Source: Flavobacteriaceae bacterium PS02336 (GTDB lineage Bacteria > Bacteroidota > Bacteroidia > Flavobacteriales > Flavobacteriaceae). From it: a DNA stretch of 64,000 nt. Of the stretch, positions 16,394-24,967 are shown piece by piece. Below the pieces are notes generated by a model that had not been told where the DNA came from, did not search any database, and saw nothing but the letters and a program-made list of their open reading frames with translations. Positions within the stretch are counted from its first letter, which is position 1. Each line of letters begins with the position of its first letter. The position numbers and the translations under genes were made by a program. The stretch lies in assembly GCA_029960065.1 (NCBI GenBank), contig JASCOF010000011.1, positions 1-64,000 on the forward strand, in the 5' to 3' direction.

Positions 16394-17677
16394 TTACTCC
16401 AATTTATGATGCTCATCCATATCTTTTTTCAAGTCTAAATTTCTAAAGGTTGGCGATATAAATCCAAAACCTAAAACCGTCAAAAGAGTAACGCTGCCTC
16501 CAAAAACAACTGAAGTTACAGCTCCCATTAATTTAGCTGTTGCTCCACTTTCAAAAGCACCTAATTCATTAGAAGATCCAACAAAAATCGAGTTTACAGC
16601 GCCAACACGTCCGCGCATGTGATCGGGAGTTTTAAGTTGTAAGATCGTCTGGCGAATAACTACTGAGATTCCGTCAGCCAATCCGCTTAAAAATAAAGCA
16701 AAAACAGAAAGCCAGAAATAAGTAGAAAGTCCAAATAAGATAATCGATAATCCAAAAACAAAAATGGCAACTAAAAGTTTTTTCCCTGCATTTTGATATA
16801 AGGGTACATAAGCAGAAACAATCATCGTAATGAAAGCTCCAACCGCTGGCGCGGCTCTTAAAATACCAAATCCTTCAGCGCCGACTTTTAAAATGTCTTG
16901 TGCAAAAACAGGTAATAATGCTACGGCTCCTCCAAAAAGTACCGCAATCATGTCAAGGGATAATGCACCTAAAACAATTTGGTTTTTGAATACAAAGGTT
17001 AAACCTTCAGTAAGGCTGTCTTTTATTGATTCTCCAATCTTCGGATTTATGATTGGTTTTGTACTGATTTGGGATAAGGCAATTAAAGAAAGAATCGAGA
17101 ACCCGAAAACCAGACACATGGACCAGTGAACGCCAATCCAGTTAATTGAAAATCCTGCTAGCGCAGGTCCCATAACGGCACCAATCTGCCAAACCGAACT
17201 GCTCCAAGTTGCAGCATTTGGATAAACTTTTTTAGGAATGATAAGCGATAAAAGAGAAAAAATGGTTGGTCCAAGAAAAGCACGAACCAATCCGCCGAAA
17301 AATACTAAAGCGTAAATTGAATATAGGATTACATTTGAAGACCAACCGCCAACAACTTTTGGCCAAGTCAACAAAAACAATCCAAAACTGATTACAGAAA
17401 AGCCTAAAATACATTTTACCAATAAACCTTTCTTTTCTCGCTGGTCTACAATATGTCCCGCAAACAAAGCCATCGAAACAGCAGGGATTACTTCCATTAA
17501 ACCAATAATTCCTAACGAAAGCGGATTTTTAGTTAAACTGTAAACTTCCCATTCAATTACAATAAACTGCATCGACCAGGCAAAAACCATCGCAAAACGT
17601 AATAATAAAAATACGTTGAATTCTCTATAACGCAGTGCCTGATACGGATCACGTTTACTGGATTTAATCTCTTCCAT
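16394..17677 (-). CDS. MFS transporter (multidrug-efflux-like)
   Basis: A 427-residue major-facilitator protein with about 12 membrane spans. The loop 2-3 signature appears as GHIVDQREKKGLLVK, and FLSGLADGISVVIRQTILQL with TPDHMRGRVGAVNSIFVGSS resembles the MFS_3/enterobactin-exporter group. Substrate unknown. Its first 14 bases overlap the end of recJ, implying translational coupling, although no functional link is evident. Confidence 0.85.
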   Translation of the reverse strand: MEEIKSSKRDPYQALRYREFNVFLLLRFAMVFAWSMQFIVIEWEVYSLTKNPLSLGIIGLMEVIPAVSMALFAGHIVDQREKKGLLVKCILGFSVISFGLFLLTWPKVVGGWSSNVILYSIYALVFFGGLVRAFLGPTIFSLLSLIIPKKVYPNAATWSSSVWQIGAVMGPALAGFSINWIGVHWSMCLVFGFSILSLIALSQISTKPIINPKIGESIKDSLTEGLTFVFKNQIVLGALSLDMIAVLFGGAVALLPVFAQDILKVGAEGFGILRAAPAVGAFITMIVSAYVPLYQNAGKKLLVAIFVFGLSIILFGLSTYFWLSVFALFLSGLADGISVVIRQTILQLKTPDHMRGRVGAVNSIFVGSSNELGAFESGATAKLMGAVTSVVFGGSVTLLTVLGFGFISPTFRNLDLKKDMDEHHKLE

Positions 17678-19367
17678 TTGTTCTAATGTCTTTCAGCATA
17701 AGCTGTGTTGAAATAGTTCCGTTCCATTCATTTTCGGCTATTGTATAAGCCAGTTGAAACAGATTTTGATTTTTTGCTATATCGAGTTTTTTTCCGAGTC
17801 CGAAACCAATTGCAGCGATTCCGTCGGAGTTATATTGTTTGACGAAAAGTCTTAAATGTTCTTCTTCTGCGCCAAGCGTTTTGGCATAACCAGTATCTTT
17901 TAAGTCAGAAGTCATAAAGACCGGCGTCATATTCTGCGGACCAAAAGGCTCGAATTGTTTTAAAATCCGAATCAATTTTGGTGTGATATCTGAGAAGTTT
18001 ATTTCGGCGTCAATTTCGATTTCTGGAGTTCGCATTTCGGGCTGAATGGTTTCTTGTACACATTTCTCAAAAGCTTCTTTAAAAAGATGATAATTCTCGG
18101 CTTTTAAAGTCATTCCTGCAGCATACATGTGCCCTCCAAATTGTTCCAAATGCTGTGAGCAGGCATCCAATGCATTGTAAACATCAAATCCTTTTACAGA
18201 TCGGGCGGAAGCAGCATATTTGTCTCCACTTTTAGTGAAAACTAAAGTCGGTCGATAATAAGTCTCAATTAATCTCGAAGCTACAATCCCGATCACGCCT
18301 TTGTGCCAGTCTTCCTGAAAAACAACCGTCGAAAAACGCTCTTCTTCCTGATTTTCTAGAATCTGCTGAAAAGCTTCTTTGGTAATCTTTTTATCTAAAT
18401 CTTTTCGGTCGGCATTATATTGTTCAATTTCCGAAGCAAATTGTTGTGCCTGTTCAAAATCAAATTCGGTTAATAATTCAACCGCATGATTTCCATGTTT
18501 AATTCTTCCTGCCGCATTAATTCGTGGTGAAATAATAAAAACAACGTCGGTGATATCTAAAACTTTCTTTTTGACTTGATGTACCAAAGCTTTAATTCCT
18601 GGTCTTGGTTCGCTGTTAATAACCTTTAATCCAAAATAAGCCAGAACACGGTTTTCTCCCGTTATCGGGACAATATCTGCCGCAATTGCCGTAGCCACCA
18701 AATCCAAATACGGAACTAAATCTTCAATAGTTTCATTTCGGTTTTGACCTAAAGCCTGAATTAATTTAAAACCAACACCGCAGCCACATAATTCATCATA
18801 AGGATAAGAGCAGTCTTCTCTTTTCGGATCTAAAACTGCAACAGCATCTGGAAGAAATTCTCCGGGTCTGTGGTGATCACAAATAATAAAATCGATATTT
18901 TTTGCTTTCGCGTAAGCGATATGATCGATCGATTTAATACCGCAGTCGAGAGCGATAATTAAAGAAATTCCGTTGTCGTCTGCATAATCGATTCCTTTAT
19001 ACGAAATCCCATAACCTTCATCGTAACGATCTGGAATATAAGTGGCAATATGAGGATAATGTGATTTTAAGTAAGAGGAAACTAAAGAAACCGCTGTTGT
19101 TCCATCAACATCATAATCACCAAAGACCATAATGTTTTCCTGATTTTCAAAAGCTTGCTGGATTCGCGCAACGGCTTTGTCCATGTCTTTCATCAAGAAA
19201 GGATCATGAAGATGTTCTAATGACGGACGAAAGAAATTCTTAGCATCTTCAAAAGTTTCAATACCACGCTGAATTAAAAGCGTTGCTACAAAATCTTCTA
19301 CATTTAAAGCTTCTGCTAAATGTTTGATTTTATCTTCAGAAGGTTTTGGTTTTAAAGTCCAACGCAT
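17664..19367 (-). CDS. recJ: Single-stranded-DNA-specific exonuclease RecJ
   Basis: A 567-residue 5'-3' ssDNA exonuclease for recombination and repair. The DHH-family motifs are present: GDYDVDGTTAVSL (motif I), ALDCGIKS, CDHHRPGE (motif III), INAAGRIKHG and the DHHA1 motif FGGHMYAAGM. The C-terminal OB-like domain (FEPFGPQNMTPVF) is also present, so the protein is full length. It is the first gene of a minus-strand run and overlaps the MFS gene by 14 bases. Confidence 0.95.
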   Translation of the reverse strand: MRWTLKPKPSEDKIKHLAEALNVEDFVATLLIQRGIETFEDAKNFFRPSLEHLHDPFLMKDMDKAVARIQQAFENQENIMVFGDYDVDGTTAVSLVSSYLKSHYPHIATYIPDRYDEGYGISYKGIDYADDNGISLIIALDCGIKSIDHIAYAKAKNIDFIICDHHRPGEFLPDAVAVLDPKREDCSYPYDELCGCGVGFKLIQALGQNRNETIEDLVPYLDLVATAIAADIVPITGENRVLAYFGLKVINSEPRPGIKALVHQVKKKVLDITDVVFIISPRINAAGRIKHGNHAVELLTEFDFEQAQQFASEIEQYNADRKDLDKKITKEAFQQILENQEEERFSTVVFQEDWHKGVIGIVASRLIETYYRPTLVFTKSGDKYAASARSVKGFDVYNALDACSQHLEQFGGHMYAAGMTLKAENYHLFKEAFEKCVQETIQPEMRTPEIEIDAEINFSDITPKLIRILKQFEPFGPQNMTPVFMTSDLKDTGYAKTLGAEEEHLRLFVKQYNSDGIAAIGFGLGKKLDIAKNQNLFQLAYTIAENEWNGTISTQLMLKDIRTNGRD

Positions 19368-19447
19368 GGGTTGATTTTAGATTTTAGATTATTGATTTTA
19401 GATTGAAGAAATCGGAAATCGTTTAATCTGATTGGTAATTTTTTTGC

Positions 19448-19538
19448 CACAGATTAAAAAGATTTAAAAGGATTTTTTAATCTGTAGTAGAGATATTCAA
19501 TTTTTAACTTTGTCAAAGTTTCAAACTTTGACAAAGTT
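19448..19538. repeat. Two dispersed repeats upstream of recJ
   Basis: First, 19448-19494 holds GCCACAGATTAAAAAGATTT and its imperfect complement AATCTGT. Copies recur at 19957-20028 and 43248-43317. Second, 19506-19538 is a long palindrome with arms AACTTTGTCAAAGTTT and AAACTTTGACAAAGTT. Near-identical copies lie at 34403-34431 and 54597-54625. The rest of the gap 19368-19591 has TTTTAGATT repeats and no gene. Confidence 0.8.
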
Positions 19539-19591
19539 TTTTAGAATGCAGATTTCAGAAATCTAAAATCTACATTCTAAAATCTAAAATA

Positions 19592-19936
19592 TTATTTCGC
19601 TTCTAAAGCATTTCCTTCAAATTGGATTCCGTCCCAGCCTAAGTTGATGAAATTTCTAATATTTTGATGGTTTGTTCCATTCGGATCTCCTAAAACTTCT
19701 TCAAAATAGAAAGCGCCAAAACACGCTAAAGTTTCTTCTTTACTTAAGTTTTGCAATTTTGCGAAAGAAAATAATTTACAAGAACCAGAGTTTTCGCCGG
19801 CAGCATTGTGCTGTGTTCCGTTTTGAAAAGCAGTTGGTGTAAAATTGTAATTTTCTTCGATTACTGCAATAGTTTCAGGAAATGTGATTTGAGTTGGTGT
19901 TTGTTTTACTTTTTCTAGAAAGGCTTGAATGCTCAT
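19592..19936 (-). CDS. HopJ-type effector-family protein
   Basis: A 114-residue protein matching the HopJ family: AFLEKVKQTPTQITFPETIA, VIEENYNFTPTAFQNG, GENSGSCKLFSFAKL and the highly conserved C-terminus HQNIRNFINLGWDGIQFEG. The family was named from a Pseudomonas syringae effector but is widespread in free-living bacteria. No secretion signal or type III system is visible, so an effector role is unlikely. Biochemical function unknown. It is flanked on both sides by dispersed palindromes, so it is probably its own transcription unit. Confidence 0.85.
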   Translation of the reverse strand: MSIQAFLEKVKQTPTQITFPETIAVIEENYNFTPTAFQNGTQHNAAGENSGSCKLFSFAKLQNLSKEETLACFGAFYFEEVLGDPNGTNHQNIRNFINLGWDGIQFEGNALEAK

Positions 19937-19956
19937 GATTATGATTTGATTTTTTT

Positions 19957-20028
19957 TGCCACAGATTAAAAGGATTAAAAAGGATTTTTAAAATAATCTG
20001 GGTTAATCCTTTTAATCTGTGGCTTAAA
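19957..20028. repeat. GCCACAGATTAAAAGGATTAA inverted repeat
   Basis: Left arm GCCACAGATTAAAAGGATTA and right arm TAATCCTTTTAATCTGTGGC are near-perfect complements around an A/T-rich centre, giving a hairpin of about 20 bp. It lies between rsmI and the HopJ gene. A diverged relative is at 19448, another at 43248. Confidence 0.8.
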
Positions 20029-20032
20029 TAAA

Positions 20033-20752
20033 TTATTCTTCTTCATCCTTAGAAAATTTACTTTTCTTTGGCTCTTTTATTATTGTTTTTCCAGCAACAA
20101 CCACGACGATTTCGCCTCGCGGTGCTGTTTTTTCAAAATGTTCCAGAACTTCTTTTGCAGTTCCGCGGACATTTTCTTCGTGTAATTTTGATAATTCTCT
20201 CGAAACGCAGACTTGTCTGTCTTCTCCAAAGTACTGAATAAATTCGGCTAAAGTTTTAACGAGTTTATGCGGAGAAACGTATAAAATCATGGTTCTGGTT
20301 TCTTCGGCTAAAGCCAAAAAACGAGTCTGACGTCCTTTTTTATCAGGCAGAAAACCTTCAAAAATAAATTTGTCATTTGGGAGTCCGCTGTTTACAAGAG
20401 CCGGAACAAAAGCCGTAGCGCCTGGAAGACATTCAACTTCAATTTTATTTTCGACACAAGCGCGAGTCAGCAAAAATCCCGGATCTGAAATGGCTGGAGT
20501 TCCCGCGTCAGAAATTAAAGCGATCGTTTCGCCGGCTTTTAAACGTGCAATTAAATTTTCAGTCGTTTTGTGTTCGTTGTGCATATGATGACTGTGCATG
20601 TGTGTGCCAATTTCAAAATGCTTCAACAATTTTCCACTTGTTCGGGTGTCTTCCGCCAAAATCAAATCGACTTCTTTTAAAACCCGAATGGCTCTAAAAG
20701 TCATGTCTTCAAGATTGCCAATTGGCGTTGGAACGATATATAATTTTGACAT
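20033..20752 (-). CDS. rsmI: 16S rRNA (cytidine1402-2'-O)-methyltransferase
   Basis: A 239-residue SAM-dependent enzyme that methylates the ribose of C1402 in the ribosomal P site. It has the tetrapyrrole-methylase fold: KLYIVPTPIGNLEDMTFRAI, ILAEDTRTSGKLLKHF, ISDAGTPAISDPGFLL and GATAFVPALVNSGLPNDKF. The C-terminus is a short Lys-rich tail. It is 46 bases downstream of the acidic protein gene on the same strand. Confidence 0.95.
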   Translation of the reverse strand: MSKLYIVPTPIGNLEDMTFRAIRVLKEVDLILAEDTRTSGKLLKHFEIGTHMHSHHMHNEHKTTENLIARLKAGETIALISDAGTPAISDPGFLLTRACVENKIEVECLPGATAFVPALVNSGLPNDKFIFEGFLPDKKGRQTRFLALAEETRTMILYVSPHKLVKTLAEFIQYFGEDRQVCVSRELSKLHEENVRGTAKEVLEHFEKTAPRGEIVVVVAGKTIIKEPKKSKFSKDEEE

Positions 20753-20798
20753 ATTTTGTTATTCGTGAAATGTAAAATGTAAATTGTGAAAGGAAATG

Positions 20799-21872
20799 TT
20801 ATGAGAATTTTTTCTCGATAATTCCAAGAAAACGTTCTGCGTAATCGTCTTTTCCTTCCCAATTATTGTAATCTGGTTTTACCATGTTTTCAATAAATTC
20901 TTTTGCTTCTGCATAAGAATCAAAAGTTAAAAGCTGGTTTAAAACTCGGCTGTAATCTTCTGTGCTGTTTCCGAAAAGATTTTTAGTGAAAGCAATTCTG
21001 TCGTTTAAATCAATATGAAAACCTCTTGCCAGCTTTTCATTCAAACTAACCGGTTTTGGTTGTGAAGAAGTTTCAAGAATAGCAGTTTCCACTTTTTTGT
21101 CTTCTTTTTTATCTTCCTCTTTGAAATCAGTAATTGAAGGTGTTTTAGCAGGAGGAACAGCTTCGAAGCTATCCACTTTTACAAACTGTGCATCAGCATA
21201 ATTAACACCAAAATCTTCAAACAAAATGGTTGGTTTAGAGGAATTATCAGTTTTCGGTTCTTCTTTAACCTCTTCTTTAACCTCTTCTTTAACTTTTTCG
21301 TTAATTTCTTGTGTGTCTAATTCAAACGCAGGTTTAAAATCTGGAATTGGTTTTAAATCGTTTACAGTTGTAAAAGAAAGTTCTGCAGCAGTATTTTTAG
21401 AATCTGCTGCTTTTTCAATTTCATCTTCTGCTTCAACTTCTTCAACTTCTGTTTCTATAATTTCAGCAGCAATTGGTTCAGGAGTTTCTTCAACAGTTTC
21501 TTCAATAACTGGTTCAGCAGCTTCAATAATTTCTACTGGTTTTTCTTCAGAAATTTCAGGTTCATAAGATTCTTCCAATGCAATTACTTCTTCAACAGCT
21601 GGTGTTTCTGATTTAATTTCAGCTTCAAGCTCAATTACATTTGGAATTATTTCTTCTTCTTTATTAAAAAGAGTTTCCAATTCGTTAGTAATTTCAGCTT
21701 GTCCAATTGTTGGTTTTGCGGCGTCGAAATTCTCTTCTACAAATTTTAATACTGCTAATTTTTCATATAATTTCTGAGTTTCAAGATACAATTGATTGAT
21801 ATCGGATTTGTTTTTAAGCTTTAAAATTCGATGTGCAATGCTGATTAGATCGGCTTCCAATTTTTTTTTCAT
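20799..21872 (-). CDS. Acidic low-complexity protein with conserved ends
   Basis: A 357-residue soluble protein. The first 50 residues form a helical segment (SIAHRILKLKNKSDINQLYL). Residues about 75-240 are Glu/Pro/Val/Ala-rich and probably disordered, including a KEEV tandem from a 12-base DNA repeat near 21260-21297. The C-terminal 80 residues (LARGFHIDLNDRIAFTKNLF and onwards) are globular and look conserved. I know this arrangement from flavobacterial hypothetical proteins but not its function. It is probably cotranscribed with rsmI. Confidence 0.7.
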   Translation of the reverse strand: MKKKLEADLISIAHRILKLKNKSDINQLYLETQKLYEKLAVLKFVEENFDAAKPTIGQAEITNELETLFNKEEEIIPNVIELEAEIKSETPAVEEVIALEESYEPEISEEKPVEIIEAAEPVIEETVEETPEPIAAEIIETEVEEVEAEDEIEKAADSKNTAAELSFTTVNDLKPIPDFKPAFELDTQEINEKVKEEVKEEVKEEPKTDNSSKPTILFEDFGVNYADAQFVKVDSFEAVPPAKTPSITDFKEEDKKEDKKVETAILETSSQPKPVSLNEKLARGFHIDLNDRIAFTKNLFGNSTEDYSRVLNQLLTFDSYAEAKEFIENMVKPDYNNWEGKDDYAERFLGIIEKKFS

Positions 21873-22019
21873 AACTGTTGAAATTATAGTGAATAAGGTA
21901 TTTTAGTGTAATTAATGTCTGAAAGTCTTTATTCTTAAATAAATCCGAAAGATCTTTTAAAGATATTTTTTATTTCTGTTAATAAGCGTTTGCTGATCTC
22001 CGATTTGATAAAATTTTTC

Positions 22020-22027
22020 TACTTTTG
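22020..22027 (+). promoter_or_regulatory. -7 element of tdk
   Basis: TACTTTTG matches TAnnTTTG. It gives a leader of about 85 bases before the ATG at 22118 and supports that start rather than an upstream one inside the promoter. Confidence 0.5.
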
Positions 22028-22117
22028 AAAAAATGTAAAACAGCACATTTTTACGTCGATTTATTACCAGTACAAAGTAATAAAAACTATTCATTTTTAA
22101 AGGCAGAAAAATACAAA

Positions 22118-22708
22118 ATGTTTCTCGAAAATACAGTAAATCACAAAGAACAATTTGGGTGGATTGAAGTTATTTGTGGATCAATGTTTTCGGGTAAAAC
22201 CGAAGAGTTAATCCGAAGATTAAAGCGCGCCCAGTTTGCCAAACAAAGAGTTGAAATTTTTAAACCCGCAATCGATACCCGTTATCATGACGAAATGGTA
22301 GTGTCTCATGATGCGAATGAAATTCGTTCAACTCCAGTTCCTGCAGCTGCCAATATTTTGATTCTGGCACAAGGCTGCGATGTGATTGGTATTGACGAAG
22401 CGCAGTTTTTTGATGATGAAATTATCACCGTTTGCAATGATTTGGCGAATCAGGGAATTCGTGTAATCGTTGCTGGTTTAGATATGGATTTTAAAGGAAA
22501 TCCGTTTGGACCAATGCCCGGACTTATGGCAACCGCAGAGTATGTAACTAAGGTTCATGCCGTTTGTACTAGAACAGGAAATCTGGCTAATTACAGTTTC
22601 AGAAAAACAGCTAGTGATAAATTGGTTATGCTGGGTGAAACAGAAGAATACGAGCCACTTAGCCGTGCAGCGTATTTTAATGCCATGAAAAAGAATCAAG
22701 AAAAATAG
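22118..22708 (+). CDS. tdk: Thymidine kinase (type II, TK1-like)
   Basis: A 196-residue enzyme that phosphorylates thymidine in the salvage pathway. The P-loop is GSMFSGKTEELIRRL, the Walker-B-like segment is VIGIDEAQFFDDE, and the lasso/substrate region is SDKLVMLGETEEYEPLSRAAY. In this protein the zinc-ribbon cysteines of human and E. coli-type TKs are reduced to one (AVCTRTGN); the second pair is absent. I start at MFLENTVNHKEQ because an upstream in-frame extension begins with TTG inside the -7 element. The next gene follows after 31 bases. Confidence 0.93.
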   Translation: MFLENTVNHKEQFGWIEVICGSMFSGKTEELIRRLKRAQFAKQRVEIFKPAIDTRYHDEMVVSHDANEIRSTPVPAAANILILAQGCDVIGIDEAQFFDDEIITVCNDLANQGIRVIVAGLDMDFKGNPFGPMPGLMATAEYVTKVHAVCTRTGNLANYSFRKTASDKLVMLGETEEYEPLSRAAYFNAMKKNQEK

Positions 22709-22739
22709 ATTAAATGCCGCTTATTAAGCAATGTAAAAT

Positions 22740-23159
22740 ATGAGAAAACAAAATCTTTTGCTGTTAATTACAATTGTGGCTGCACTTGCAGCGGCGGTTT
22801 ATTTTCAGTTTTTCCTTTCAGAAGAAGCGGAAGAAACAAATAGTGAGATAACACAATTAGTTGAAAAGTATAATAAAAGCTGTCCGTTAAATATTCAGGA
22901 AGGGATAAGGTTAGACAGTGTAACTTTAACGGAAGAAAAAACTGTAAAATACAATTTAACTTTGCTAAATGTAGAAAAGAAAACGGCAGAAATTGATGTT
23001 ATTCAGGAAGAAATTAGAAAAAGTCTTTTAAGTACCGCAAAAGCAAATCCAGGACTTAAGGTGTTTAGAGATAATGATTATACTTTAATTTACAGCTACA
23101 GCGATAAAAAGAAAATGTTTTTGTTTGATGTAAAAATATTACCAGACGAGTATAAATAA
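22740..23159 (+). CDS. Uncharacterised membrane-anchored protein
   Basis: A 139-residue protein with one N-terminal signal anchor (LLLLITIVAALAAAVYFQFF) and an exported alpha/beta domain of about 115 residues, with no recognised motif. It contains one Cys (KSCPLNIQEG). It shares a transcript with tdk and is followed by a strong terminator. Function unknown. Confidence 0.65.
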   Translation: MRKQNLLLLITIVAALAAAVYFQFFLSEEAEETNSEITQLVEKYNKSCPLNIQEGIRLDSVTLTEEKTVKYNLTLLNVEKKTAEIDVIQEEIRKSLLSTAKANPGLKVFRDNDYTLIYSYSDKKKMFLFDVKILPDEYK

Positions 23160-23182
23160 TTTAACGTTTGTAAAACGTTGTT

Positions 23183-23217
23183 AAACCCGACAGGTTTTTA
23201 AAACCTGTCGGGTTTTT
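23183..23217 (+). terminator. Terminator of the tdk unit
   Basis: AAACCCGACAGGTTTT and AAAACCTGTCGGGTTT form a nearly loop-free 16-bp palindrome followed by TTATTTTT. The same CCCGACAG core is used at 23341 and 53731. Confidence 0.88.
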
Positions 23218-23236
23218 ATTTTTAAAAAATAATTGT

Positions 23237-23299
23237 AGACTGGGAGAAGTCGAATTCCTAGTTAACGTAAATGGGCTTCGACTTCGCTCAGCCTGACAA
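23237..23299. repeat. Dispersed inverted repeat, family A
   Basis: A degraded left arm (GAGAAGTCGAA) and an intact right arm (CTTCGACTTCGCTCAGCCTG) sit between two terminators. This is the same family as at 575-636 and 31865-31929. Confidence 0.7.
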
Positions 23300-23340
23300 A
23301 ACGCATGCGGTTAGAATTTATCAAAAATGGATACAAAACA

Positions 23341-23372
23341 AAACCCGACAAGCTTAAAGACTTGTCGGGTTT
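23341..23372 (-). terminator. Terminator of rpoN
   Basis: A 12-bp stem (AAACCCGACAAG / CTTGTCGGGTTT) with an 8-base loop lies 43 bases past the rpoN stop on the minus strand and is followed there by a T-rich tract. Confidence 0.85.
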
Positions 23373-23414
23373 ATTGTTAAATGGACTTATATTTCTTATA
23401 CGGTTATAGAAAAA

Positions 23415-24875
23415 TTAAATCTTCTTTCTCATTCTCGCAACTGGAATATCAAGCTGTTCACGGTATTTTGCGATCGTCCTTCTGGCAATCGGATATCCTT
23501 TTTCTTTCAATATTTCTGCCAATTGATCGTCGGGAAGAGGTTTTCTCTTATCTTCTTCTTCAATTGTATTTTGAAGAATTTTTTTAATTTCTAAAGTCGA
23601 AACATCTTCTCCTTGATCATTTTTCATGGCTTCAGAGAAAAATTCCTTAATCAGTTTTGTTCCGTATGGCGTTTCAACATATTTGCTGTTTGCTACACGC
23701 GAAATCGTCGAAATATCCAAACCAACCATATCTGCAATGTCTTTTAAGATCATTGGTTTTAGTTTGGTTTCATCGCCGTCTAAGAAATATTCTTCCTGAT
23801 AATGCATAATTGCATTCATTGTTACAAATAATGTTTCCTGACGTTGTCTAATCGCGTCGATAAACCATTTTGCAGAATCTAGTTTTTGTTTGATAAACTG
23901 AACTGCATCTTTCTGTGCAGTCGATTTATCTTTAGATTCTTTATACGTCTGCATCATTTCTTGATAATCTTTAGAAACGTGCAGAGAAGGAGCATTTCTT
24001 CCGTTTAAGGTCAGTTCTAATTCGCCGTCTACAATTCTGATGGCAAAATCTGGAACTACATTTTCTGTAACTTTATTATTTCCTGCAAAAGAGCCTCCCG
24101 GTTTTGGATTTAATCTTTCAATTTCGTGGATTGCTTTTTTAAGCTGCTCGTTCGAAACGCTGTATTTCTGTAAAAGTTTGTCGTAATGTTTCTTTGTAAA
24201 AGCATCAAACTGATTTTCGATAATGTCAATCGCTAAATCAACATATTCAGTTGGTGTTTTATGTTTTAGCTGTAAAAGCAAACATTCTTGTAAATCACGC
24301 GCGCCAACTCCCGAAGGTTCCAATTCGTGAATTACGGTCATCATTTTCTCAACCATTGCTTCATCAGTATAAATTCCCTGAGTAAAAGCCATATCGTCTA
24401 CAATATCAGCAATGCTTCTGCGGATGTAGCCCATGTCATCAATACTTCCAACAAGGAACTCCGCGATTTCACGTTCTTCATCATTCAGAATAAAAGTATT
24501 CAGCTGATTGATTAGATCTTGATGAAAACTTATCGGAGCCGCAAAAGGTGTTTCGCGTTCTTCATCATCACTGTAATTATTTACCTGAGTTTTGTAATCA
24601 GGCGTATCGTCGTCGCTTAAGTATTCGTCGATATTAATGTCATCTGCTTCGATTCTGTCCGATTCTGCATCATCGTAATCGTCGTAGTCTTCATTAGCGA
24701 ATTCATCCGCTTCGTATTCATCTTCTTTTCCAGCTTCCAGAGCCGGATTTTCGTTCATTTCTTCTAATAAACGCTGTTCAAAAGCTTGCGTAGGCAATTG
24801 AATTAACTTCATCAGCTGAATTTGCTGTGGAGATAATTTTTGGGATAATTTTAAATTTAAAAATTGCTTTAGCAT
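23415..24875 (-). CDS. rpoN: RNA polymerase sigma-54 factor
   Basis: A 486-residue sigma-54. Region I is Gln/Leu-rich (LNLKLSQKLSPQQIQLMKLI, then EENPAL-type MNENPALEAG). An acidic region II spans about 50-105, followed by the core-binding domain (PSGVGARDLQECLLLQL) and the HTH region. The RpoN box ends the protein as ARRTIAKYREQLDIPVARMR. It recognises -24/-12 promoters with AAA+ activators; no activator is encoded here. It has its own terminator. Confidence 0.96.
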   Translation of the reverse strand: MLKQFLNLKLSQKLSPQQIQLMKLIQLPTQAFEQRLLEEMNENPALEAGKEDEYEADEFANEDYDDYDDAESDRIEADDINIDEYLSDDDTPDYKTQVNNYSDDEERETPFAAPISFHQDLINQLNTFILNDEEREIAEFLVGSIDDMGYIRRSIADIVDDMAFTQGIYTDEAMVEKMMTVIHELEPSGVGARDLQECLLLQLKHKTPTEYVDLAIDIIENQFDAFTKKHYDKLLQKYSVSNEQLKKAIHEIERLNPKPGGSFAGNNKVTENVVPDFAIRIVDGELELTLNGRNAPSLHVSKDYQEMMQTYKESKDKSTAQKDAVQFIKQKLDSAKWFIDAIRQRQETLFVTMNAIMHYQEEYFLDGDETKLKPMILKDIADMVGLDISTISRVANSKYVETPYGTKLIKEFFSEAMKNDQGEDVSTLEIKKILQNTIEEEDKRKPLPDDQLAEILKEKGYPIARRTIAKYREQLDIPVARMRKKI

Positions 24876-24967
24876 TTATACTGTTTAATCGTTTATTTGT
24901 TTAATCGTCAATTCGTTTCTTCGTGAAAATCGGTTAACCGAATGAACGATTAACCGATTAAACTTTT

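Noticed and set aside
16830..17129. Plus-strand ORF of 99 codons
   Set aside because: It is antisense within the MFS transporter, whose membrane-span pattern and overlap with recJ are decisive.
21226..21567. Plus-strand Ser/Thr-rich ORF of 113 codons
   Set aside because: It is the antisense reading of the Glu-rich tract of the gene at 20799; low-complexity antisense frames are open by chance.
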